Assembly: GCA_037178675.1 (NCBI GenBank)
Contig: JAYMGJ010000119.1
Coordinates: 1-64,000 of the forward strand
Length of the DNA stretch: 64,000 nt
Source of the DNA: Scleroderma bovista
Lineage: Eukaryota; Basidiomycota; Agaricomycetes; Boletales; Sclerodermataceae
Reading direction: 5' to 3'
The notes beneath the pieces are model-generated. The model worked only from the letters and a program-made list of their open reading frames with translations, was not told where the DNA came from and did not search any database. The position numbers and the translations under genes are program-made. Every line of letters begins with the position of its first letter. Position 1 is the stretch's first letter. Positions 10,947 to 23,075 of the stretch are shown piece after piece.

Positions 10947-12268
10947 ATGGACATTGGAGGCCATCCAGTCCCACTTGCATTTCCTCCGTCGAGGGCTTTA
11001 CCTGGCTCCTTTCACGATACTCAATATCCCCCCTCCACCCCTAAAGAGAAGTGCACAACAGAGCGCGTGCTGCATATGCTCTCTACGGGCTTGGAACCCA
11101 AAAACTACGCATGCCCCCTCCCTCCGACTCTTTTGTTCGCAATCTGCCATATCCTTAAGAGGGTGTCTCGGGACATTCTCTACTACCCTTGGTCCTATCG
11201 AAACTACGTCCTTGGAGACTCCTCAACCAAGAAAATCGGTGCACTCCTGAAGCACTTCGCTTCTTAGCTTCAGAACTGGCTGACATCCGAATCGAACCGT
11301 CACTGTCTTCACATCCTACGGAGGACATGTACGCATCCATCTGTCTTCCTGCCCTAAATGTTGCATTGCCCTGTACCATGGCGAATGAGATGGTATCAGA
11401 TGGAAGCACAACATTGCTCGATCCGGAGTTGCTCGGTCAGGGTGAAAACATACCATGGCCAAGCTTGGGCGATTCGCCTTGTGCCTCTGTCCTTAGCCTC
11501 CCTAAAAGGAATCATCTTAAGATATCTACGAGTCACCACCGGTCCCATCGACGTATTAGCAGCTCCGAGTATCGCAGTGGATGTGCTGCGTGCTGTAGGC
11601 CACGCGGCTCATCTTCCTCGACTCCTCGGACTCCTCTCTTGCCACTGGCGGAAATACAATCATCCCTGTCCTGCAAGCAAGGTGATACAGGTGGTCTACT
11701 ATTGCGCAGACAATCCAAACCCCCGCGGACACCAAGCATTTCGAGTCGGAGGAAGCCTAACCAGCCAAGCAGTTCTCCTTCGTCACTGCGCAAGGCGATT
11801 ATTGACGAGAACACATCACCGCCTCCGCTAAAGCGAAAAGGCGTCAATTCTAGTATTGGGTTGCTGAGTACAAATACTTCTTCGAAGGCATCTTCACTGA
11901 GATCGCGTCCAACGCCTTCAACTCCTGCTGGAAGGGTTTTGGACCACAGATCCACCTTGAACCCCACGATCGATATATATCCAATGGGAACGAATGTTCA
12001 GGCGAATTACCAGTCGAAAATGCAGGACTATTCTCATATCCAGGGCCGGGATGAATCGAAGGGAAGATATGTGGCTGTTGGGAAGTCCGCCGGCCACCGA
12101 CATTCACTAGGAATCGTTTCCGATCTTTCGGGTGATGGTGCTGGTGCGCGTTCGCGCCCAGGGTTTGGACGAAAAGATGCAGCTTGTTCGACGGCTCGAC
12201 CGGCATCCATCGACATGGGTTACCTCCAACATCGTTTACACAAGGGTCAGAGTATTGTGCACGACTAA
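10947..12268 (+). CDS. Hypothetical Ser/Pro-rich, largely disordered protein
   Basis: The core is a 1.1 kb open frame from 11162 to TAA 12268. It is rich in Ser, Pro, Arg and Thr with patches such as SSSSTPRTPLLPLAE and RTPSISSRRKPNQPSSS, and a KRKG basic patch. These features suggest an intrinsically disordered, perhaps nuclear, protein. The first in-frame ATG in the long frame is 11327. A better model adds exon 10947-11066 (MDIGGHPVPLAF..) joined over intron 11067-11161 (GTGCTG..TTAAGAG), which keeps phase and gives 408 aa, but the donor is weak. I recognise no domain. The last about 100 residues change character and could be mis-framed. The downstream FEN1 gene is convergent. Confidence 0.45.
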
Positions 12269-12615
12269 ACAATTCGGGGGCAGTCAGTTCGCCCTATCCG
12301 CCACGCAGCGCCCACAATTTATGTGGCATTGTTATTTATCTACCATATAACGACCTCATTTTCACGATTTTTTTTTTCATGACCAAGATGCCTTACGCTG
12401 TTGTCATTAGTAGTCAGTCTTCGTGTTTGTTTTAGCATTGTTTACGACCTTGATGTGTTAGGCCTTGTAGAAATTCAATGATGAAGGTCATAAACCTGTT
12501 GAGGCAAGAACAACACAACGTCTGAAAAGTAAGGTACAAATGTGCATGTGAGTAATACATGAGTCCGACTAAACGAATATCGCGTATCCGCAGCACAACA
12601 CCAAGACTACAAAAA
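12269..12615. other. Convergent intergenic spacer
   Basis: 3' flanks of the Ser/Pro-rich gene (+) and FEN1 (-). It is AT-rich with a T10 run near 12369-12378. No gene seen. Confidence 0.5.
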
Positions 12616-14258
12616 TTATTTCTTCGTCTTGGTCTTTTTGCTCACGGACATTTCGGCCTTCTCCTCAACCTTCCGTTTCGCTGGTGTCTTCGCATTAGCC
12701 TTCTTGCCTTTCGAATCTTTCCCTCTGGTGTCTTCCTTTTTAGGCGAAGTTTTAGGTTTGGCTGTAAAGAACCCATCAAGACGCCCTTGTTGTTTAGCGC
12801 TAAGGAATTTTTGTAGCTTATCTGCACCCTTGCGAACGCGGTCCTCGCTGTTGGAGGAGAAGTAGGGTATTCGGCGAAGAAATGCATTACATACTTGAAG
12901 CCTTTCTCCTTCACAAGAAACTCTACTAGACCTTCGGTATCCGGATTTTTCCACTCGAGCTAGAACACCATTAGTACAGTCCTGAGGGAAGTATGCAAGA
13001 AGAATGGTACCTCCACCTCCGAGGAAGGCAGGACGTCTGGATTTTGGAACAATTTCTTCGCCTCTTCCCATGGCCATTCTTCAGGGACCTGGACACCCCC
13101 TTTCTTCTTCTTCGCTCCGTCTTCGACGTCAGCCGCCTTTTCTTCCTTCTCAGCTTGCCTGAGGTGAGTAGAACGGTTAATCAGTGCCGTGCTAGCCACC
13201 GACAGTGGAGAACAGATATACTTCTCTCGTAGATGCTCGACAATACCTTCTAGCCCTCCAAACTCCCTGAGCAATTTTAGCCCGCTCTTTGGGCCAACGC
13301 CTTTTATAGGCTCCAGGTAATCGCATCCAAGTAAGATACACAGATCAATAAACTGTTATTGTATCGTGGCAACATTGGTTCCTCTGACCAGACAGCATCG
13401 AAGGAATATTACTCGCACCTGAGACATATCCATTTCCAGTCCCTCGAGCACTTTTTGAAGATTTATTTCCGATATAGGTGCCTTTTTGGCCTCAGAGAAG
13501 GTGAGGTGGCGGAAAAGAATAGGAGCATTGAATGTTAGCGTGTCCATATCCTCCGAGCCAGCCGCATAAACCTATGACATAGTTAAACAACGAAAAGAAA
13601 TAAACTAGAACCGTAGACGAGCCTTGCCGCCTCTCGCTAGCTCTGCACATTGAGCTTCGGCTTCTGACGGTGCCTGCGATAAGTGTGCCTCGTTAACCAT
13701 TAACCATGGAATTGCTGAAAGACCGGGGACCCACAATGACAACAGGAATTCCCATGAGTCTTAGAAGCTTCTGACACTCCTGGTTGTGTTCTTTTGTGAC
13801 CTTGACTGTCCGCCTGGAAAACCTGTCTACGTCCTCGGCTGTGCCTGTTTCCTTGGCTTCCTCTCCCTCTGCTTTAGCTTCCTCTCTCCGCTCAAGTCGT
13901 TTAGAAAGCTAAGGACAGTAAGTGTAAACAATTCCATCCCTCGGTTGTTACGAAGCAAGCTACTCACCACTCCAGCCTTCAATTCTGGGGGTCGACCATC
14001 AAATACATACGCAGGCTTAATTCCGTTCTCGACAATCCTGATAGTCCTATAGAAGAACCCCATCAAATGACTCGTTGTCTCGCCTGCGTCGTTGGTCAGC
14101 AATTCTCCATCTTTCTGCCGCACTGCAATGAGAAACTGGTAGATGGACATTGACGCGTCTATTGCCACTTTACGACCGAAGAGGGTCTTAATGTCGTGTT
14201 CAACGATTGCTTTTGGTGCATGTTCTGAGATGAGCGCGGTCAATCCTTTGATTCCCAT
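12616..14258 (-). CDS. rad27: Flap endonuclease 1 (FEN1/Rad27)
   Basis: Structure-specific nuclease that removes 5' flaps in Okazaki fragment maturation and long-patch base excision repair, in the nucleus. Exons: 14258-13968, 13908-13735, 13673-13623, 13571-13419, 13352-13222, 13158-13011, 12959-12895, 12847-12616, giving 414 aa, normal for the family. Motifs in order: [39 protein letters not shown], the active-site [22 protein letters not shown], the helix-hairpin-helix stretch [16 protein letters not shown], then a PCNA-interacting PIP box QGRLDGFF near residue 350 and a Lys-rich tail. The third intron must start with GC (AAG/GCTCGT) for the conserved [11 protein letters not shown] join to hold. 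The transporter gene follows upstream on the same strand. Confidence 0.95.
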
Positions 14259-14895
14259 AGCGGACGCCGATGCTGTTGGTTGAGACGTTGAGCAATGACG
14301 TTGCCACTCAGCGCGTGACACATCGCGTGTGTGACTGTGACACGTCGTGTGCTATTTGGAGAACCCCTTTCCCCGACTTCCCGGGCCGGGCCCAAGCGCT
14401 ATTGTGCCGAAGATGTACGATGGAACGGTATGGGACGGCTTCTTCTTTATGTAGGGAACCCATAGCCATATGATGAAGCCTCAAAATTCTTCAAGTGCTT
14501 GCAGTTCTGCCGGATTGGTGACATTGCAGGAAGATTACTATGTTTACAGAAGCGAAGTATTCAAATCATGCGATGTACCAGTTAATACGTTGGAAAATGA
14601 AGTATCTTAGTGCGGCGAACGCGGTGAAGTAAACTGCCAGGCGCCATGCAGTAAACGAAATGTGCAAACTACTTACTTAACGCCATCGCTGGTTTCTTGT
14701 GCTTGTCCGATGGCCTAGCAATTAAGACTCGAACAAAGACAGTCATTGCATGTAAGTGACAGCACGGGACTTCACATCAAATAAGTTCAAGAAAGTGGCT
14801 ACACACGAATAGGCAGCTTCTAGTGCACAAGATCGTCAACTGCAGTCTGCACTCTGTCAAAGTCTAATAAAGGGAACCTTTTGCCAAAAGAGTAA
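14259..14895. other. Intergenic: FEN1 promoter and transporter 3' flank
   Basis: The promoter side has several CGCG/CACG-type words (cagcgcgtgacacatcgcgtg near 14319-14339). I cannot assign a specific regulator. No gene seen. Confidence 0.45.
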
Positions 14896-16515
14896 CTAAT
14901 CCAGGGTTTCTGAGGAACCTGCTTTCTTCTCAAAGAGATCTTCGATTTCCTCCAAGTTCTTTCCCTTCGTCTCGGGCATGAAGAAGCAGACAATACTGGT
15001 GAAAAGTGTCGCACCACAAAACAAGAAATACTGCCCGCTCGGAGAGGCATGGAGGAAAGTGGGGGCCGTAAGGGCAACAGTGAAGTTTACCATCCAATTT
15101 GCGAGCTTCATATCCCCATTGATTAGCTACAGCTTATGTACACTGTCGCATAACCCACCTGCTGGATGGCGCATGCCTTTGCACGGAGGCGGGTTGGCAT
15201 AATTTCGCATGCGTAAATTCTGATGACCTAATGATTGTGTCAACAGAAGAAAGAACTGCAGGGAAATGGCACTTACAACAGCCCATGACCAAGCAAAATT
15301 GCCGATAAACAAGTAGATTAGGATGATGACTGCCCACTGTGGTACCTTGCTATTAATGTAAACCTCGCCATTTATCTTTTCTCCATAGAGAAGGTAGAGC
15401 AGCCCAATGCAGAAATAACAAAGGGACATTGCAATACCCCCTCCAATGAGAGGGAATTTTCGACCCCATTTGTCAACCCATACTTGTGCGGGGATGGTGC
15501 ACACTAGGTTAATAATACCTGATACTCCGGATGCCATAAAGGATGCACGTTGCGACGAAAAGCCTGCCTGAGTGAATAGAATCGGAGCGTAGTATAGTAT
15601 TGCGTCGACCTAGATTGAGGGGTCAGTCAAAAAGAGCGATATGGTCAAATTTTTCCTTACTCCAGAGAGCTGCATGAAAGCCATGATGAAGACCCCCAGT
15701 ATGCTCCTCTTGATGTACCTTCTCTCGAAAATCTCAGCAAATGAACTATCTTCTGACCTTTCCTCTTCGAGCTTCTCTCTGATGCACAGGAGCTCCTTTT
15801 CAACATCCTCCGCATCTCTGAAATTTTCCAACACTGTCCTGGCTTCGTCGAACCGACCACGCTGCACTAACCACCTAGGAGAGTATGGCATGAAGAACAT
15901 TCCAAAAGCAAGAATGATCCCATGCACCGCTTCCACGATGAAAGGTGTTCGCCATGCAATGGTGTTGCTCAGTTGTGACGACGCGTACGCAATGAAATAT
16001 CCAGCGGCGATGCCCACCGAGATGAGGAGCTGGAGCATTGTGGCGACAGTCCCGCGAATTTCATGTGGAGCCAATTCGCAGAGGTATATGGTGACCACGG
16101 AAATACTCTGGCCCTGACCGATTCCAGTGATCAAGCGAGCACATAAAAGCATGGTGTAGTTTTTGGAGGAGGCGGAGAGGGTGGCACCAGCCGCAAAGAT
16201 GAGACCGCCGGTCATAATAGCATACTTGCGAGATATGGTATCAGCAACATAGCCGCTGCATAAAGAGGAGATCGAGGCAGAAAAAAGGATAGAAGCCACA
16301 TAAACACCCAGTGTTCCGGTCGAAAGGTGACCTATGGATTCACTGAACTGTGTCATCTGGGTGACAGTACCAATTGACCCTAGATATGGTCAGAAAAGGT
16401 GCCAATGTCGCGAATCTGAATGCTGGCTGCGCATACCTGTATCTAGTCCCCATAAGAGACCAGCGATCGAACTATGGAGAGCAACCAGGTAAGTTTTGAC
16501 AGTCGCGGACACCAT
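14896..16515 (-). CDS. MFS sugar transporter
   Basis: Plasma-membrane hexose-type transporter of the major facilitator superfamily. Exons: 16515-16437, 16379-15661, 15609-15277, 15227-15159, 15105-14896, giving 469 aa, slightly shorter than the usual about 500-540. It starts MVSATVKTYLVALHSS. Signatures seen: GLLWGLDTGSIGTVTQM at TM1, ADTISRKYAIM between TM2 and TM3, LITGIGQG, CELAPHEIRG, MPYSPRWLVQRGR after TM6, VDAILYYAPILF in TM7, VDKWGRKFPLIGG between TM8 and TM9, EIMPTRLRAKA, and the closing PETKGKNLEEIE. Twelve hydrophobic segments can be placed. The substrate cannot be told from sequence. All four introns are 49-57 nt with consistent phases. Confidence 0.92.
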
Positions 16516-18699
16516 AGTGAGTGACAGTGTGTCTCTAGTTTGCGGGGATTATCTCGATGCCTTGGGAAGGTTCCCCTCAACGAATGTCCCGTATTTCAAT
16601 GTTTCAGACTTACTACCGAGTGCATAGCTACATCAGGTCATGTGCGCCGATTTGGTCATTGTAGTGAGTCGTAATACCCCCGGTTGGATTGTCTCTGAGA
16701 ATCGAGTCAAGAAATTTAGTCATTGTCACCATTATTGGCAGCGAGGCTCGATAAGCGAACAGAAGTCGCGCAATGAACGTCATGAAGACCTGGCCTGCAG
16801 TCGAACTTGTGACTAACGAATTTTGGCCAAACTAGAAATATCTCCTCGGCGGATATGATCTATGATAAAACATGTATCGAGCGATTTGAGTCGTCATGTT
16901 TGGCCTGACAGAACAATATCTCTCATTGGTTGATTAGCCTATCTCCTTTGCGGCCAATGCAAAACGGCAGAACAGACACGTACAAGATCCGCTCGAAATT
17001 AAGGGTTAGACAGAGGTCTACCAGCGTCATGAGTCCAGGTGGCAAGCAGTACTAGGTAGTACCAGGGTAAGTGCCAGTAGGATTACATAATAAGAGCGGT
17101 CTGGACGAGTCTCAGCCTACGATGTCCATTCTTGTCCATTCCTTCTCGCCTTGTGCAATCGAAAGTCCCACATTCAGGACAGGAAGCGCTAACACAATCG
17201 AGGAGACTATAGAGTCAAGAAAATGTTCTGCCGGCACAGATGGCTTCGAGTACGATGTCCGTCCCTTCTCACCGCCAACTTTTTTCTAAATAGTTCCTTT
17301 CATAGCTCCGAACCGTTATCTGAGTTAGAAATTGACGATTCTGCGTTTTAAAGATTGCGTATTCTGGGTCCATGGCTGCGACGATTTTTCGGAACAAGTT
17401 TCCCCTCTGTGGACAATGCGGCAAACTAGGACCTGGCTAAAGTGATTTCAAAACCATGTAAGTGTGGTGAGTGTATCTTCTAGGGATAGGCACCGGTAAC
17501 ACTGTAGATACATACCCACTGGTTTGTGATAAGGGAGGCCGTTATTTGTATAGGGACGGCCCGTGAACCATACCCTGGTGGTACGGTGTTCTCGACGTTA
17601 AGCGGTTGCGAGTGCGACGCAATTCTCCTATTTGTCAGGTATAAACATAGGATAAGTATCTTTTTACCGTGACCTTGGCTGATAGCTTGTCGCCACTTCT
17701 GTTCCTTCTGGCTACGATGAAGTTCTATTCTTCTAATTTTCCTACTTTAGGTAAGGTTGTCCCATATATCTGTGACCTCGGAATTCTGATCTTCTTGAGA
17801 CTTGTAGGCTACTCCAGCAGTTGTGGCAGTATAGTGAATATATATGATTCGGTCTTATCTGAAATCCACTGATCACTCTCTGACATAAGGTCGTCTTCAA
17901 CCTCCTCGGGAAAGTGAACGCCGTACAAATTCTTGCCAGCACCATTAAACCAGACGATGGTGTACCTACGAACAGAATGTGAACACTATTCTTGTGATAG
18001 AAGCACCGAGGTGATTAGGATATGGAAGCGGGTGCTCGAACGCGTGAAATATTCTTTCTGACGGAGATAACTCTGCAGCAACACCTGCTTGAATAGTAAC
18101 ACGAAACATGATGTTCTTAGCTCACCCTATCTACGCGATGTCGAAGGCACCCTAGGCAAGTATTCAGCCACTTTTGAATGTAGGTTTGCGCCCGCAAACA
18201 ACGAGGGCTTGGGAATTTCTGATGATTCTGCCTTCCTTCCCTCTTCAAGAGTACTTCCAATGGCTTCAGGATCATATTCACTTGCGGAAGAACGGGATCG
18301 GCACTTAAAACTCGTCTTTCGACGAAGAACGCCTGTCTTCCCTCGAGCTCATCAGAGATATGCATTCGGAGGCTGTATGGAGGGAGCTTCCTACGAAATA
18401 AGACATGGCATGACTTTATGTGAGTTGAATTTTGTCGACAAAGTAAATCGACTCATCCGGCAGGTGTGAATAGGGGGGTTATACAGCGCAGTTTACCGCA
18501 GTCTCACACGGGAGTCTCCAACCTTTCGGAATTGAACGAGATTTAAGCTTGTCAAAAACTGTTCCAGGGCCCAGCTGCGAACTGTATTATTAGCACCCCG
18601 GATACTCTCAACGCCACCCTATCAGCAACTCAAATACTGTAAGAGTAAGATAACAAGATCCGTCTTCTGAGGCGCACGAATTTGACTTGATTAAACCTA
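16516..18699. other. Long intergenic region, no assigned gene
   Basis: No ORF with a convincing start, splice pattern or family match. An open stretch at 18089-18469 (+) is the longest but matches nothing I know. Two related words, tacgatgtccattcttgtcc (17117-17136) and tacgatgtccgtcccttctc (17250-17269), are the only repeat noticed. Confidence 0.4.
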
Positions 18700-19641
18700 C
18701 TAGGTTTAGTCTCGGTTTCATCCGTTCGGACCGTATCAAAATCACTTGACGAAAATTATTCAATGTATTATGGCTTTCTACAGGCACCTTGCCTTCTTCA
18801 CCGATAAGCACATCCCAGAAACATGACACGAACATCGAAACACAAGCTTCTGGCAGCCTCTTGCAACGACCAGCGAATGGTCGAGTTAGAAGCGATGCTC
18901 CGATAACAATGACGACATACAACAAAAGCGATAACATTTAGGATTGCAGTTAATTCGTGGTCCTTTGGCAGTGGGCCTAAGAGTCAAGGAAGGAGTATTA
19001 AGGCGTTCCTTCGCCATTGATACTATCATTCACAGGTATAGCTCAGTGCAATCATGGTTGTTGGCTAATCCAAAATGCTGAGGTGGATCTTTGCGCTGTC
19101 CCGGGTCTTCCCTAAGGACCTTTAACTTATCCTAAAGGCTGTTGCATGACACCACTGTGCACCGACCAGCTGCATACCCAATCCATCCCCACTCAATTGT
19201 TCTACGAATACTAGCATACTAGCAAGTACGCCTCTGACAGATGACTGTCCAGACATCCGATCCAAAGAGGATAAACACATTCTTCTGTATGTCTACTATT
19301 TTCTTTCGAGTTAGTGCTTCAACAGATGCCGTAGCGGACTTGCTGCCGCTATGTATTTCGAAAACTGCAGCTGCTCCTGCCATTGAGCGCGTCGAAATAT
19401 TACAGTAAGACAGAACTGGCAGGGTGCTATGATAGCAGCCAGGCGGTTGGACTCCTCTTATCGTGGCATCATAGATTGCTGTAGAAGAACCTACATGGAA
19501 GAGCGACTCGCCAGCTGTGCGCACAATTTCGATTTTAACTTGACCGCGATCTTCCGCTCAGCCACATAGCCTGGAGGGAAATGGTACCAATGTTATGAGG
19601 AACTTTCCTAGCAAGCGTTGAACTTCGCTTTCAAAGATGAC
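18700..19641 (+). pseudogene. Truncated, disabled copy of the ADP/ATP carrier 5' region
   Basis: This stretch aligns with 23598-24903 (promoter, first exons and start of exon 3 of the intact carrier), same strand. The start ATGACTGTCCAGACATCC is kept at 19241, as are a short first intron and the words tcgaaaactgcagctgctcct, gatagcagccaggcgg, and ggaactttcctagcaagcg. It carries disabling changes: exon 2 of the copy reaches a stop (ITQ-like CAG TAA near 19406), GCTGCTCCT is followed by an extra GCC, and the ATTAAT/TACAG segment is shortened. Similarity ends at caaagatgac (19641), just where the parent continues into exon 3. Non-functional duplicate. Confidence 0.82.
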
Positions 19642-19824
19642 TCTCCACTTGGCTCCTAGTAATACCATTATACTTGCTTGCTGTCAGTCGGAGTTGTTGC
19701 ACCCCCCATTAGGGGGTTCTATGCTGCTGTTGAGCGTCAATACATTGACGCGCATTGCGTGACTCTGAGAGCGCACTCTGAGAGCTCCTTCATAAGCAAC
19801 GGCGAAAGGCACTAATGGGACCGT

Positions 19825-22800
19825 ATGAATCATTCGACAACCGCAGGTCAGACAGACCTTGAGTCTAGGAGCAGGAAGAGACAGCGACAATTCCACGACC
19901 GTTCACACAGCGATATCGAAACCGAGTCCTTGATAGACGGTACGCCAAAGCTTTGTAGCTTGGAACTGGGAACTGATATGATGGGGTGCAGAAAAACTGG
20001 ATTCACTGGACCTCCAATCTCGTCAACCTTTTGATGATGAGTTAGCGTTAGAAATCGCATTCCGGGAACGCCTTCTGTTGACCATCGAGGGACGTATCCA
20101 GTGGGCTACGTTGCTATTGCATTCACTAGAAAATCTCGAGCCCCAAGCTCTCCCGCAATCAACGGACGTCGATGAGTTCCAAGATGCTGCGCTTGATGCG
20201 CTTGAGGCTCTCGAAACACCATCTTCATTCTTATTCGAGACTGCTCTTCAAGAAGAGACGGAAGTTACCCCTCGTTCATTTTCTCCCCTGCTTTCTGTGC
20301 AGCAACAACCCCAGAGGAATGTAAAAACGCGGCCGTCCCGGGTCCCGAAGGTTTCCCAGCCCAAAAAACTACTCTACATACGCCTATCTTCTGGGGCGGA
20401 GGATAGTCAGCTCGCAATCCTTGCTTGTCCAGTGTGCTCCCGCACACAATTCAGTACGCTTCAGGGACTCCTCAATCATGCACGTTTGGCACATGGCATT
20501 GAATGGGCTAGTCATGATGCATGTATCGCAGCATGCGCGGTTCCTTTCAACCCTGAAGAGGATACTTGGAAGTCATATGAACAAGATGGCGTAGAAGTAC
20601 CTTGGGGTGGAAATGTCGTTGGTCTTAGGAGGCTCTTTGAGCGCGCAGTTGGTGTAGAGGGTAATTTTGCAATACCTCTCCTTGATGCGACCCAATCAGA
20701 CAACATACAACAGCACGGACCTACGATTCCAAGCACTCTTCTTTCGCGCACCCTTGGGCTTCATGCGGACTCGCCTTCTCTTGCGCCATTCCTCGGGAGA
20801 GCTCCTAAGAGACGGTGCATTCATGTTCACAATGAAGAGGAAGATGTGGACATTATTACACGCGACGACTCATCCCGCCCATCAGGAGTTGAATACGATC
20901 ATATAGGATATCCTAGATTCCGTATGGCGTTCCCTCACCGGAGTGCCGCGAGGCCGGAACTCGACCTCGGAATCGATTTGGAAGCAAAGGCGACAACGAA
21001 GACAGAGGCTATTGAGGACCCAGCCAGTATTCTATCCAATACAGAAGCTTCCCGTTTTCACATCACAGCTCGTGTTCGCGTGGAAGACCGTAGCCTTTAT
21101 CTATCTAAAGGTGAGATCACCGCCTCTAACGCGAATACAGTGGCGCCTAATATCTGCTCAGAGCGGCGGGTACAACTAGATTCTCCGCATCAGTATCGAT
21201 GGATGATTGCGGTGACAGCGCCGTCATATGTACGTGTATCCATGCGATGGTCTTATATCCGGTCTGACTGCTACGCAGGCCTTACCTGTTGCCTCGTACC
21301 TAACGCGTATCACCGTGTCGACTCCTCCAGAAGTTTCCGTAGTACCTTTGAGCATTAATAAACAACCCTTTGCTGTTATCGGTACGGCCAATGACCCGTT
21401 CCTAGCTAAGGTGCTGCTGGAGTGGGTTGGTGATGGGAAGTTGGAAGTTGATCACTGGGTTGATGTAAGTTTACCGTATGCTCTTGCACGTCGTTCTCTC
21501 GCTGACACTCTTATCATAGCTTGATCCTTCCAGATCTTCTACCTCGGTTCATGGGTTTGATGAAATGATTGACATTGAACTTAACCGCAACGCTCCCCTT
21601 TTCCATGTACCCAACGGGAATCCCCCTCCACTTCCATCGCTCGATCGGGGGCTCCGTCCTGGGTTATTTACTGCCCCGCAGGCCGAGTCATCCGGAAATC
21701 AAACTAGTACTGGACCGAGCGAATATCGTGAGCTTGTTCTCCTTTGCATCGATACTGTATGAAGTACTTATATCTCAATACGGTAGCTCATGAGCAGGTC
21801 TTGAAGGACCTACTTCCTAAAGCACCAGTGACATCAAAAGGTTTGTGCGTCGTTCGTATCCTGGCGACTACATGCTAATCTCCATTCAGATGTGAAACCA
21901 AGGAGTAACATACGGGTGCCTTACAAGCTAGTCGCGAGCCCTGCCCACCTTTTGGCTCTTATTCCAGGAAAACGCAAAGCCATTGAGGTACGCTATCAGT
22001 ATCAACTGGGAACTTACAACCTTGTTGATTAAAGTGGGAAATGAAGTGGGCACGAGCACGCACTCTACATGCCCTCTATCTGGAGCACACCGCCTCATCT
22101 TCGTCACAATACATTCATCTAACTGTCGGTGATGTATATGCTTGGCTCGAGGATATGTCCCTGTTTCCTCGCCCAGCTGCGTCAGTTCCACCTCTTGCCG
22201 ATGTCAAGAAGAAGGCGAAAGAAAAAGAGAAGGAAGGAACCCCATTGGTTGGGGATCTTCCTTGTCCTGTTTGTGGTATCAAGAAGCGACTACATCCTGG
22301 ATATGAGAACAAATTGGACGGCAGTCTGTGGTCATGTTCTATTGTTCCATTACCTGATCAAGCTCGCCTCACCCGACTTCCTGTCATGAATTTAATCAGC
22401 ATGGTTGCTTCTTCGGATGAGCTCGAGCGAGCACTTTATGGACCATCTTTTCCTACCCAACCAGGAATTGTGGTACCCACTGCCGATGTCCCACCATATT
22501 CGTTTTCTACATTCCGGTACTCGCCGCATGACTTGGTTACCCTCAGCTCCCCAGACCTTGTCCTGGCAGTGCATAAGACTGTCCGTGATATCCAGCTTTC
22601 TCACTTTCCTCGCGATGCTTTCAAGGACGGGCACTCGCCTTTTCTTGAATCCAAGGAAACCGTGGAACGGAATCTCGCTCCAGCCGCTCTATTGGCGGCA
22701 TCCCTGAAGCCCTTCATTTCTACTCTTATCCGACCCGCCCTCGATGTTGCAAAATGCGACTTACTTGTAGCGACTGCCAATGCTTCCGCTGCCACTGGAA

Positions 22801-23075
22801 AAAGTGGCCGAACAACCAGGACGAAAAAGATTCCATTTGTGCTGACCCCAAGCCATGTCTTGCGTGCCGTGAAATCAAGTTTCACACAGCATCATACTGC
22901 TACCGACGTGCAGCATGCGCGTAGCATTACGTCAAAGGAGGCGGTTGGGTTGTGTCTGGCACAACTTAGTTTACCTTGTGACTTCGGCTACACACCGAGT
23001 CTCGGGCCAAGACCTTCTGATTCAGGAGGAGGGCCAGTGAAGCATATAACTTTGAAAGCAGAGCCGGAGGTATAG
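19825..23075 (+). CDS. YEATS-domain protein (YEATS2-like) with C2H2 finger
   Basis: Likely a chromatin reader acting in the nucleus. Exons: 19825-19939, 19992-21110, 21162-21229, 21279-21464, 21520-21756, 21798-21840, 21890-21987, 22035-23075, giving 968 aa. Order: a basic Arg/Lys N-terminus; a helical stretch (LALEIAFRERLLLTIEGRIQ); a C2H2-like finger CPVCSRTQFSTLQGLLNHAR..H near residue 150; then a YEATS fold spanning FHITARVRV, HQYRWMIAVTAPSY, YLTRITVSTPP, QPFAVIGTANDPFLAKVLLEW and the closing VDHWVDLDPS. A second Cys-rich motif, CPVCGIKKRLHPGYEN..WSC, sits near residue 700. The split YEATS domain followed by a long C-terminal region resembles YEATS2/ATAC-type subunits. The complex it joins cannot be told here. 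The intron 21757-21797 is only 41 nt. Confidence 0.85.

Noticed and set aside
11533..11967. Minus-strand open frame opposite the Ser/Pro-rich gene
   Set aside because: The Ser/Pro/Arg-rich plus strand naturally yields long antisense frames; no motif supports the minus strand.
15641..16117. Plus-strand open frame of 158 codons
   Set aside because: Antisense shadow of the sugar transporter exon, which has strong family motifs on the minus strand.
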